A stretch of DNA of 11,428 bases, taken from positions 1 to 11,428 of the forward strand of contig CALGMY010000132.1 in the NCBI GenBank assembly GCA_937958785.1, written 5' to 3'. The stretch comes from an uncultured Gammaproteobacteria bacterium. Lineage in GTDB: Bacteria; Pseudomonadota; Gammaproteobacteria; Steroidobacterales; GCA-2729495. Both the position numbers and the translations under genes were made by a program. Positions 5,546-11,428 of the stretch are shown here, piece by piece (the first letter of the stretch is position 1; every line of letters begins with the position of its first letter). Under the pieces are notes generated by a model that was given only the letters and a program-made list of their open reading frames with translations, was not told the DNA's origin and searched no databases.

Positions 5546-7371
5546 GTCCGGTCCGGCCGGGCTGCGTCCTGGCGCTGCTGCTGGCTGTCGCCGGATGCGG
5601 CGGTGGCGGCGGTACCCAGGACGGACCGGCAGATGTCTCGCTGACGTTCACGGCCACTCCGGCCACGATTGCACCGGGCACTGCCGCGACCCTGGACTGG
5701 ACTGCCACCAACGCCACCGCCTGCACGGCTTCCGGCGGCTGGAGCGGCAGCCGGGCCGCGTCCGGCAGCCAGTCCACCGGCAACCTGGCGGCCACCACCA
5801 GCTACACCCTTGCCTGCGATGGCGACGGCGCCAGCGCCGTCCGCACCGTGACGGTCACGGTGTCGAACACTCCACCCGCACCCACTGTCACGCTGGCCGC
5901 GACGCCGGCGACGGTTGCCAGTGGCGCGGCGGCCCAGCTCTCCTGGACCAGCACCAATGCCACGTCCTGTACGGCCTCCGGCGGCTGGACGGGCGCGAAG
6001 TCGACGTCCGGGAACCAGTCCACGGGCAACCTCGCCGCGACCACGACCTTCACGCTCACCTGCACCGGCCCGGGCGGGCAGGGCAGTGCCTCCCGCACGG
6101 TGACGGTGACCTCCAGCACCTCCGCGTTCCCCCTGCGCACCGAAGCGGGCAAGCGCTACCTGGTCGATGCCCAGGGCGCGCCCTTCTTCATGAACGGCGA
6201 TACCGCCTGGTCGCTCATCGTTCAGCTCACGCTGGCCGAGGCGGAGCAGTACCTGGAGGACCGCCGGCAGCGGGGCGTGAACACTGTGCTGGTAGAACTC
6301 ATCGAGCACCAGTTCGCCGACGACGCGCCGCGCAACCGGGCCGGCGAGGCGCCCTTCCTTACCGCCGGGGACTTTGCCACGCCCAACGACGACTACTTCG
6401 ACCACGCGGTGGCGGTCGTGGACCTGGCCGCCGCCAAGGGCATGCTCGTGCTGCTCACGCCGTCCTACATGGGTTACCCCAGTACCGCCGAGGGCTGGTA
6501 CGCGGAGATGGTTGCGAACGGCACCACCAAGCTCCGCAACTATGGCCGCTACGTGGGCCAGCGCTTCGCCGGCCGGGACAATATCCTCTGGGTGCACGGC
6601 GGTGACCGGGACCCGCCGGCCAATCCGGGCCTCGCCCTCGCCAATGCCATCCGCGATGGCATCGTGGAGTCCGACCCCGACGGGCGGTGGCTGCACACCT
6701 GGCACGCGGAGCGCGGCACCTCCGCCGGGGACTCGGTGGCGGGCGGCGAGCCCTGGCTGGACGTCGACAACATCTACACGAGCAGCACCGACGTCGTCGA
6801 CGAGGCCTTTGCGGCCTGGGCGTCCTCCAGCCTGCCGGTATTCCTCAGCGAGGCGCGCTACGAGGACGACGGGGGCGACGGCCCCTTCATCCGCCAGCAG
6901 GCCTACCAGGCCCTGCTGTCGGGATCGATTGCCGGACACCTCATGGGCAACGATCCCATGTGGTACTTCGGCAGTGGCTGGCAGAGTGTCCTGGACAGCG
7001 AGGGCGCGCGCGCCATGCCCCACGTCAAGGCGCTGTTCACCACCCGGTCCTGGTGGCTGCTCGCACCGGATACCGGCAACGGTTTCCTCACCGGCGGCAT
7101 CGGTTCCGGCGCCGCCCGGGCGGTCGCGTCCCGGGCCAGCGACGGCAGCTTTGCACTCCTCTATACGCCCGCCGTCCGCACGTTGACCGTGGACCTGGGC
7201 GACCTCGCCGGCCCCCGGGTCAATGCCCGGTGGTTCGATCCGGCCAGCGGCGGCTACACGAACATCGCCGGCTCACCGTTCGATGCCTCCGGCAGCCGCG
7301 GGTTCGCCCCGGCCGGCAACAACAGCCAGGGGGCGGCGGACTGGGTGCTGGTGCTCGAGTCGGTGCCCTGA
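5542..7371 (+). CDS. Lipoprotein with two Ig-like modules and a DUF4038/apiosidase-like (GH140-type) glycoside hydrolase domain
   Basis: The start is GTG at 5542, overlapping the previous stop as GTGA; it gives a clean 609-residue lipoprotein precursor MSPVRPGCVLALLLAVAGC with lipobox VAGC (Cys19) and a glycine run. An earlier in-frame start (5491) would only add 17 residues buried in the upstream gene. Ig-like modules span 31-108 (cysteines 61 and 92) and 114-191 (143 and 174). From about 196 comes a TIM-barrel domain of the DUF4038 type: FFMNGDTAWSL (215-225), ILWVHGGDRDP (348-358) and PVFLSEARYE (432-441). Asp355 and Glu437 are good candidates for the acidic catalytic residues of GH140-like enzymes, whose characterised member cleaves apiose from pectin side chains; the substrate here is unknown. 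The last 105 residues (about 505-609, WWLLAPD to LVLE) match the small beta domain that usually follows DUF4038. It probably acts at the outer membrane or periplasm on glycans, made together with the beta-helix protein. Confidence 0.88.
   Translation: MSPVRPGCVLALLLAVAGCGGGGGTQDGPADVSLTFTATPATIAPGTAATLDWTATNATACTASGGWSGSRAASGSQSTGNLAATTSYTLACDGDGASAVRTVTVTVSNTPPAPTVTLAATPATVASGAAAQLSWTSTNATSCTASGGWTGAKSTSGNQSTGNLAATTTFTLTCTGPGGQGSASRTVTVTSSTSAFPLRTEAGKRYLVDAQGAPFFMNGDTAWSLIVQLTLAEAEQYLEDRRQRGVNTVLVELIEHQFADDAPRNRAGEAPFLTAGDFATPNDDYFDHAVAVVDLAAAKGMLVLLTPSYMGYPSTAEGWYAEMVANGTTKLRNYGRYVGQRFAGRDNILWVHGGDRDPPANPGLALANAIRDGIVESDPDGRWLHTWHAERGTSAGDSVAGGEPWLDVDNIYTSSTDVVDEAFAAWASSSLPVFLSEARYEDDGGDGPFIRQQAYQALLSGSIAGHLMGNDPMWYFGSGWQSVLDSEGARAMPHVKALFTTRSWWLLAPDTGNGFLTGGIGSGAARAVASRASDGSFALLYTPAVRTLTVDLGDLAGPRVNARWFDPASGGYTNIAGSPFDASGSRGFAPAGNNSQGAADWVLVLESVP
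5632..6114 (+). repeat. Ig-like module, copies 4 and 5 (tandem, in the glycosidase-like lipoprotein)
   Basis: Copy 4 is residues 31-108 and copy 5 residues 114-191 of the lipoprotein. Both contain CTASGGW near the first cysteine and QSTGNLAATT before the second, with cysteines again 31 apart. The DNA of the two copies differs at many synonymous sites, so the duplication is not recent. Confidence 0.85.
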
Positions 7372-7404
7372 CGGGAATCCGGTCGCAACAGCCGGAAATG
7401 GTGG

Positions 7405-7434
7405 TTGACCCCGCCATCCCTGTGGCGGGAAAAT
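7405..7434 (+). promoter_or_regulatory. Candidate promoter of the toxin-antitoxin operon
   Basis: TTGACC (7405-7410, five of six -35 bases) and GAAAAT (7429-7434, four of six -10 bases) are 18 bp apart. This is the best sigma70-like pair seen in the window. The antitoxin ATG lies 35 bases downstream, and a perfect palindrome overlaps the end of the -10 element. Confidence 0.5.
7410..7429. other. Hairpin with 7-bp perfect stem in the promoter spacer
   Basis: CCCGCCA (7410-7416) pairs with TGGCGGG (7423-7429) around a six-base loop. No T-run follows on either strand, so it is not a standard intrinsic terminator. It could end transcription from the lipoprotein gene weakly, or be a second operator half within the toxin-antitoxin promoter. 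Confidence 0.5.
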
Positions 7435-7453
7435 CTGACCAGTCTGGTCAGAT
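7433..7453. promoter_or_regulatory. Perfect 21-bp palindrome, probable toxin-antitoxin operator
   Basis: ATCTGACCAG (7433-7442) and CTGGTCAGAT (7444-7453) are exact reverse complements around a single central T. It lies 17 bases ahead of the antitoxin ATG and covers the expected transcription start. Type II antitoxins of the Phd/YefM family bind palindromes in their own promoter, alone or with toxin, so autoregulation is the natural reading. Confidence 0.65.
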
Positions 7454-7469
7454 GTGAGATCCGCCCGCC

Positions 7470-7718
7470 ATGCCAAACTGGCAGCTCCAGGACGCCAAGG
7501 CACACTTCAGCCAGCTCGTGAAGGCCGCCCAGTCGGAAGGGCCCCAGGAAATCACGGTGCACGGCAAGCCGGCCGCCGTACTCGTTTCCGCGGAGGAGTA
7601 CCGGCGGCTGTGCGCGCCACGGCTTTCGTTCGTGGAGTTCATTCGCTCCTCGCCGCTGGCAGGTACCGACCTGAAGCTCCGGCGCTCCCGCTCGACGAAC
7701 CGCCGTGTGCGGGTGTGA
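7470..7718 (+). CDS. Phd/YefM-family antitoxin
   Basis: This 82-residue protein has the Phd/YefM fold: a start of MPNWQLQDAKAHFSQLV followed by EITVHGKPAAVLVSAEEY, which are the conserved N-terminal DNA-binding and dimerisation elements (about 1-50). The basic, probably flexible C-terminus (about 51-82, RRSRSTNRRVRV at the end) would wrap the toxin. The ATG at 7470 has no strong Shine-Dalgarno sequence. It is the first gene of a two-gene operon with the PIN toxin 9 bp downstream, and follows the palindrome it probably binds. It would neutralise the toxin in the cytoplasm and repress the operon. Confidence 0.9.
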   Translation: MPNWQLQDAKAHFSQLVKAAQSEGPQEITVHGKPAAVLVSAEEYRRLCAPRLSFVEFIRSSPLAGTDLKLRRSRSTNRRVRV

Positions 7719-7727
7719 GCCGGGGCG

Positions 7728-8141
7728 TTGGCCTACCTGCTCGATACCAACGTCGTCTCCGAGCTCGCCCGGGCGCAGCCCGCCCGCGCGGTGCTGCAAT
7801 GGCTCGACCAGGCGCCCTACGAGACGATCCACCTGAGCGTCCTCACCCAGGGCGAGCTCCGGCACGGCATCGAGCGCCTGCCGGCGGGCAGCCGGAAGGA
7901 ACACCTGCGGGCCTGGCTCGACCGGGACCTGCCCGCCTGGTTCGGCGACCGGCTGCTGCCGGTCGACGCCCTGGTCGCCGACCGCTGGGGCCGCCTCGCA
8001 GCGGACTCGCGCCGGTCACTGCCCACCGTCGACAGCCTGCTGGCGGCGACGGCCCTGCATCACGGCCTCGGTCTGGTGACGCGGAACACGGGCGACTTCC
8101 GCTACCCGGGCCTCGTGGTGATCAATCCCTGGGGCGGGTAG
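7728..8141 (+). CDS. vapC: VapC-type PIN-domain ribonuclease toxin
   Basis: This 137-residue protein has the whole PIN-domain acidic set: Asp6 in LLDTNVVSE, Glu43 in TQGELRHG, Asp102 in TVDSLLAAT and Asp123 in TRNTGDF. These residues hold divalent metal in VapC/FitB toxins, which cut specific RNAs such as initiator tRNA or rRNA; the target here is unknown. The start must be TTG at 7728: the antitoxin's TGA is in the same frame only three codons upstream, and no ATG or GTG lies before the first beta strand. The ribosome site is weak, so translation probably depends on ribosomes leaving the antitoxin. The length is normal for the family and the gene looks intact. It ends nine bases from the convergent methyltransferase stop. 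Confidence 0.92.
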   Translation: MAYLLDTNVVSELARAQPARAVLQWLDQAPYETIHLSVLTQGELRHGIERLPAGSRKEHLRAWLDRDLPAWFGDRLLPVDALVADRWGRLAADSRRSLPTVDSLLAATALHHGLGLVTRNTGDFRYPGLVVINPWGG

Positions 8142-8150
8142 GGCCGGGCC

Positions 8151-9089
8151 TTACCCGCAGGCGGCGAATATCGCCTCCACGTGCCGGTGGTCCGTCCCGC
8201 AGCAGCCGCCCAGGACGCTGAGTCCCGGCAGCCGCTCCCGCAGGGCCCGGTACTGCGCCCCGAGCTCCGCCGGATCGCCGGCATCCAGTTCGGTGGACTC
8301 GTCCAGTTCGGCATGACTCTTGCGCGAGGCATTGGCCCGCAGCCCCCGGATCCGGCCGGGGAGGCCGGCTTCGACCGCGTCGAGTTCGCGGAAGTGGTCG
8401 GGGTGGGCGCAGTTCAGCATGTAGTAGGCCGCGTAGCCGGCGGTCTCCTGCTCGGTGCGGCGGAGTGCCGCCGCGAGTCCCTCGCCGGAGGGCAGGCGGC
8501 CATCCGTCTCCACCGTGAAGGCGATGACCACCGGCATGGCCGCGTCCCGCGCGGCGAGTACGATGCCGATGGCCTCCTCCGCGTAGTTGATCGTGAAGCC
8601 GGATACCAGGTCCGCGTCCGTGGCCGCGAACACCTCGACCTGGGCACCGTGGTAGCGGCGGGCTTCCCCGGCGGTCATCTGCGCGTCGGCCCGGTAGCCG
8701 TCGCCCCGCGGTCCCAGGTTGCCGCTGATCACGAGCGGCCTTGCCGGGGTCTCGTGCCGGTTACGCAGTTCCAGCATCAGGCCGATGGCGCGCCGGTTGG
8801 CATCGGCCAGCTCCTCCGCGCCGTAGCCGAGGCGTGCGGCCCAGTCCGGGTTGGCCCGCCAGGTGGGTGACTCGAGGATGGCGCCCACGCACCGCTGGCG
8901 GGCGATGGCCAGGTAGCGCTCGTAGTAGGCACCGAGACGCGTCAGCCCCGCCTCGTCCTTGAGCAGGTCGAACGCGGCGAAGTGCGGCAGCGGCAGGCCG
9001 TCCTGGAACAGCAGCGTGGTCTCGAGGCCGCCGTCCGTCAGGAAGAGGGAATCGCCCAGCTGGGGCAGTTTGGTGCGGTATTTGCTCAT
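8151..9089 (-). CDS. Homocysteine S-methyltransferase-family protein
   Basis: This 312-residue cytoplasmic enzyme belongs to the zinc-dependent homocysteine S-methyltransferase (Pfam S-methyl_trans) family. It opens with LTDGGLETTLLFQDG, the family's first barrel strand in the 'DGGLET' variant, unlike the DGAMGTEL form of classical MmuM/MetH. The zinc-binding cysteines are present: Cys227 in LNCAHPDHF and Cys296-Cys297 in LGGCCGTDHRH. SGNLGPRGDGY (122-132) is also typical. It would transfer a methyl group to homocysteine or a related thiol from a donor such as S-methylmethionine or a betaine; the donor is not determinable. ATG at 9089 is chosen because GGAG lies 8 bases upstream; an open frame extends 48 codons further but would run into the divergent regulator gene. 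That regulator is the likely controller. Confidence 0.9.
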   Translation of the reverse strand: MSKYRTKLPQLGDSLFLTDGGLETTLLFQDGLPLPHFAAFDLLKDEAGLTRLGAYYERYLAIARQRCVGAILESPTWRANPDWAARLGYGAEELADANRRAIGLMLELRNRHETPARPLVISGNLGPRGDGYRADAQMTAGEARRYHGAQVEVFAATDADLVSGFTINYAEEAIGIVLAARDAAMPVVIAFTVETDGRLPSGEGLAAALRRTEQETAGYAAYYMLNCAHPDHFRELDAVEAGLPGRIRGLRANASRKSHAELDESTELDAGDPAELGAQYRALRERLPGLSVLGGCCGTDHRHVEAIFAACG

Positions 9090-9097
9090 GACGTTTG

Positions 9098-9101
9098 CTC
9101 C
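9098..9101 (-). promoter_or_regulatory. Ribosome binding site GGAG for the methyltransferase
   Basis: On the minus strand GGAG lies 8 bases upstream of the ATG at 9089. It supports the shorter 312-residue protein over longer in-frame alternatives. Confidence 0.65.
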
Positions 9102-9192
9102 GGGTGAGAATGCCTCGACAGGTGCGCATCCTCGCCCGGCAGAGGCCCGGCGGCCCCAGCCATTCCGGCAACGAACCGGACAAATCGGCCAC

Positions 9193-9197
9193 GGGAG
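9193..9197 (+). promoter_or_regulatory. Ribosome binding site GGGAG for the AraC-type regulator
   Basis: GGGAG ends 7 bases before the GTG at 9205 and fixes that codon as the start. Confidence 0.7.
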
Positions 9198-9204
9198 AAC
9201 GGCA

Positions 9205-10245
9205 GTGTCAGCAAACCCCGCCAGCGTCGCCATCCTCGTCTTTCCCGAGACAACCGCGTCGGTCGTCTACGGGTTGCACGACCTGTTCCTGTCCGCCGGG
9301 CGGGACTGGGGCGTGATCACCGACGGGCAGCCGGGTCCGGAGCTGATCGACGTGCGGCTGGTGGCCCGGGCCGCGGGCGCCATCGAGGTCAGCAACGGCG
9401 TCCTCATCTCGCCACATGCGACGCTGGCGGACTGCGGACCGGCCGACATCGTCTGCGTGCCCGAGGTCAACATCGCGCCCGGGGAACCGCTCGCCGGGCG
9501 GCTCGACCCGGAGGTACGCTGGCTGCGCGAGCGGTACGCGGCCGGCGCCCTGCTCGCCGCGTCCTGTTCCGGCGCGATGCTCTTTGCGGAGGCGGGGCTC
9601 CTCGACGGCCAGGACGCGACGACCCACTGGGCCTGGTGCGACGTGCTGCGTGCGAGGCATCCGACCGTGAGGGTCCGCGCCCAGCAGGCGCTGGTGGTGT
9701 CCGGGGAGGGCCAGCGCCTCGTCATGGCCGGTGGTGGCACGTCCTGGCTCGACCTGGCGCTGTACCTGATCGCGCGCACGGTGGGCGTGGAGGCGGCCAT
9801 GCAGGTGGCGCGCATCAACCTGATCGACTGGCACCAGGTGGGGCAGCAGCCCTATGCCCGGCTCGCCCGCACCCGCCAGTGCGACGACGCGGTGATCGCC
9901 CGCTGCCAGTCGTGGATCGCCACCCACTACGCAGAGCCGAACCCCGTGCGCAGCATGGTGCTCATGTCGGGTCTTGCCGAGCGCACGTTCAAGCGCCGGT
10001 TCAAGCAGGCGACGGGCATGGCGCCGCTGGAGTACGTCCACGCCCTGCGCCTCGAGGAGGCGAAGCAGATGCTCGAGGCCGGCAGCGACCCCGTCGAGGC
10101 CATCGCCAACGAGGTGGGCTACGAGGATGCCGGCTACTTCGGCCGGCTCTTCCGGCGGCACGTGCGGCTGACGCCGGCCCAGTACCGCAAGCGGTTCGGT
10201 GACCTCCGCCGGGCGATCCGCCAGCCGCCTGACGGGCAGGCCTAG
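9205..10245 (+). CDS. GlxA-type transcriptional regulator: DJ-1/PfpI (GATase1-like) domain plus AraC HTH
   Basis: This 346-residue protein has an N-terminal GATase1-like domain (about 6-190, from VAILVFPETTASVVYGL) and a C-terminal AraC/XylS DNA-binding domain (about 225-335). The domain's nucleophile-elbow cysteine is present (Cys121 in AASCSGAMLFAEAG), followed by a His-Trp pair (THWAWCDVL, 140-148). The HTH half shows LAERTFKRRFKQATGMAPLEYV and then DPVEAIANEVGYEDAGYFGRLFRR, the two helix-turn-helix motifs. Relatives include GlxA, ArgR/CdhR and GbdR, which control amine, betaine and amino-acid catabolism. The GTG start is supported by GGGAG; upstream in-frame codons would run through the methyltransferase gene. 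Divergent placement makes the methyltransferase its likely target, which would fit a methyl-donor or betaine-related effector, but this is inference. Its TAG overlaps the UbiD stop. Confidence 0.92.
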   Translation: MSANPASVAILVFPETTASVVYGLHDLFLSAGRDWGVITDGQPGPELIDVRLVARAAGAIEVSNGVLISPHATLADCGPADIVCVPEVNIAPGEPLAGRLDPEVRWLRERYAAGALLAASCSGAMLFAEAGLLDGQDATTHWAWCDVLRARHPTVRVRAQQALVVSGEGQRLVMAGGGTSWLDLALYLIARTVGVEAAMQVARINLIDWHQVGQQPYARLARTRQCDDAVIARCQSWIATHYAEPNPVRSMVLMSGLAERTFKRRFKQATGMAPLEYVHALRLEEAKQMLEAGSDPVEAIANEVGYEDAGYFGRLFRRHVRLTPAQYRKRFGDLRRAIRQPPDGQA

Positions 10246-11428
10246 CCCAGAACCCCCGCCAGCTTCCTGCCGATCGCCCTTACCTCGTCCGGGTCCGCCT
10301 GGCTGACCGGCGCGTAGTCGGTGAAGCGCTCGGGGATCTTGATGGTGGCGTCGAAGCCGATCTGCTCCGACTGCAGGGCGAAGCCCTGGGCGCCCTTCGG
10401 GGCCGACGGGTCCAGCACCATGGCCTGGGCCGACTTGTTCAGGATCGAGTCGCTGACGGGCTGCACGCGGGTCTGCATCGCCCACTCGACCGCCGTGAGG
10501 TCGTAGGGGTCCACGTCCGGACCGACCACGACCACGAACTTCGCCGTGCGGCCCCAGCGGCCGGCCGCGCCCCACACGGCGTGCAGCACGTACTTGCCGA
10601 ACTCCGGGTGGGGCTTCTGGGCCCCGTCCACCGTGAGCTGCACGATGTAGGTGAGGTTCGGCGTGACCACCACGTCGCGGACCTCGGGGATCTTGCCCTG
10701 CAGGTCGGCGAGGATCTCGCCCTCGATGGGCATCAGGCCGAGGAAGTTGTGGTCGAAAGGCGGCATCATCTCGATCGTGGAGTACCAGAGCGGGTTCTTC
10801 CGGTGGGTGATGTGCTGCACCTCGAAGACCGGGAAGACCTGCACCTTGTCGTAGTAGCCCACGGTGTTCGAGTGCCAGCCGATGGTCTCCTGTTCGACAT
10901 CGGGGTGGAACACGCCCTCGATGATGAATTCGGCGGTGGCGGGCACTTCCAGGTCCACGGTGTCGCACTTCACGAGCGGCACCGGCTCGCCACGCAGGCC
11001 TCCCGCATAGGCGAACTCGTCCTGGCCGTAGGGCACCGCGGTGCAGGCCGCCACATGCACGGCCGGGTCGCACACGCAGGCGATGGCGATCTCCAGGGGC
11101 TTGCCCATCCGCTGGGCCTTCGCGAGGTGCAGGCCGATGTGGCTCATGGGCGGGTTCCAGAAGGCGAAGGCCGAGAGGTACCGCTTCTGGCGCTCGTTCG
11201 TGTAGCTGCCTCCGGTCGGGTGCTCCGCGTTCCAGAGCTGGGTGAGCCGGTACCAGCCCACGTTCCGGGCGCCGGTCTCCGGGTCCTTCGTGGTGACGAC
11301 GCCGCCGGTCACGTAGGACGCGCCTTCCCTGCCGAGCCAGGTGTGGGGCAGGTCCCGGTCCAGGGAGATCTTCTCCCGGGGGATGCTGACGTCCTTGCAG
11401 GGCGCCTGGTCCCGGGGCACGACCACCG
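10242..11428 (-). CDS. UbiD-family (de)carboxylase, N-terminus off window
   Basis: The frame stays open to the right edge, so the gene begins beyond it. About 395 residues are visible of the usual 480-510, hence roughly 100 are missing. Numbering from the codon at 11426, GARNVGWYR (52-60) is the UbiD prenylated-FMN and metal site, with Asn55 and Arg60 spaced like the active-site pair in fungal Fdc1. CDTVDLEVPATAEFIIEG (154-171) is the most recognisable family signature and carries the conserved glutamates. HITHRKNPLWYST and PNLTYIVQL are also typical. UbiD enzymes use prenylated FMN to decarboxylate, or carboxylate, unsaturated or aromatic acids; this one need not be the ubiquinone enzyme, and no ubiX is in view. 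It converges on the regulator gene and the two stop codons share the bases CTAG. Confidence 0.9.
   Translation of the reverse strand, partial: VVVPRDQAPCKDVSIPREKISLDRDLPHTWLGREGASYVTGGVVTTKDPETGARNVGWYRLTQLWNAEHPTGGSYTNERQKRYLSAFAFWNPPMSHIGLHLAKAQRMGKPLEIAIACVCDPAVHVAACTAVPYGQDEFAYAGGLRGEPVPLVKCDTVDLEVPATAEFIIEGVFHPDVEQETIGWHSNTVGYYDKVQVFPVFEVQHITHRKNPLWYSTIEMMPPFDHNFLGLMPIEGEILADLQGKIPEVRDVVVTPNLTYIVQLTVDGAQKPHPEFGKYVLHAVWGAAGRWGRTAKFVVVVGPDVDPYDLTAVEWAMQTRVQPVSDSILNKSAQAMVLDPSAPKGAQGFALQSEQIGFDATIKIPERFTDYAPVSQADPDEVRAIGRKLAGVLG

Larger units (their letters stand above)
9090..9204. promoter_or_regulatory. Divergent intergenic region between the methyltransferase and the AraC-type regulator
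   Basis: These 115 bp must contain start signals for both genes. I see no convincing -35/-10 pair on either strand. A short inverted repeat, TCCGG (9164-9168) and CCGGA (9176-9180) with a 7-base gap, could be a regulator site but such short GC-rich matches are expected by chance here. Confidence 0.4.

Noticed and set aside
5071..7023. A 650-codon open frame on the minus strand across the beta-helix and lipoprotein genes
   Set aside because: It spans two well-supported plus-strand genes, has low-complexity Gly/Arg/Ala composition and no recognisable family.
7410..7429. Intrinsic terminator after the lipoprotein gene
   Set aside because: The 7-bp stem is followed by AAAAT and not by a T-run, so it was listed as a hairpin only.
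8959..9204. An upstream N-terminal extension of the AraC-type regulator
   Set aside because: The extension is antisense to the methyltransferase start, and the GTG at 9205 has a strong GGGAG site right where homology begins.
9090..9233. A 48-residue N-terminal extension of the methyltransferase
   Set aside because: It would overlap the regulator gene, has no family similarity, and the ATG at 9089 has its own GGAG site.
9208..11073. A 621-codon minus-strand frame across the regulator and UbiD genes
   Set aside because: It is an out-of-frame shadow of UbiD continuing antisense to the AraC-type regulator; the product is basic and without domains.

Overview
This is an 11.4-kb stretch of very GC-rich, tightly packed bacterial DNA holding nine protein-coding genes, two of them cut by the window edges. 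I see no rRNA, tRNA, CRISPR array, transposase or phage gene. Gram-negative features (a lipobox lipoprotein, a GlyGly-CTERM-like tail, and secreted S8 proteases with N-terminal Ig and PPC domains) fit a high-GC proteobacterium. My best guess is a gammaproteobacterium near Xanthomonadales or Steroidobacterales, but that is inference from protein style and not from a marker gene.

Layout. (1) 1-579 (+): the C-terminal half of a luciferase-like flavin/F420-dependent oxidoreductase. (2) 566-3430 (-): a large secreted subtilisin-family (S8) protease, convergent with and overlapping the first gene by 14 bp. (3) 3431-3568: a divergent intergenic region with a 7-4-7 direct repeat. (4) 3569-5545 (+): a secreted right-handed beta-helix protein with two Ig-like modules and a GlyGly-CTERM-like anchor. 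(5) 5542-7371 (+): a lipoprotein with two more copies of the module and a DUF4038/apiosidase-like (GH140-type) glycoside hydrolase domain. It starts inside the stop codon of gene 4. (6) 7405-8141 (+): a Phd/YefM-VapC toxin-antitoxin operon behind a perfect 21-bp palindrome. (7) 8151-9089 (-): a homocysteine S-methyltransferase-family enzyme. (8) 9205-10245 (+): a GATase1-like/AraC regulator divergent from the methyltransferase. (9) 10242-11428 (-): a UbiD-family decarboxylase, N-terminus off the window.

The most distinctive part is 566-7371. Three neighbouring exported proteins (protease, beta-helix protein, glycosidase-like lipoprotein) share one small Ig-like module in five copies, each with two cysteines exactly 31 residues apart. 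This points to a surface-localised, probably carbohydrate-directed set of proteins. The shared divergent promoter region, the GTGA translational coupling of the last two, and the three different surface-targeting solutions (protease with an apparently lost lipobox cysteine, C-terminal sorting tail, true lipobox) make it the best candidate here for an undescribed system. The right-hand part (methyltransferase, regulator, UbiD) looks like ordinary metabolic gene content, and the toxin-antitoxin pair sits as a small insert between the two blocks.
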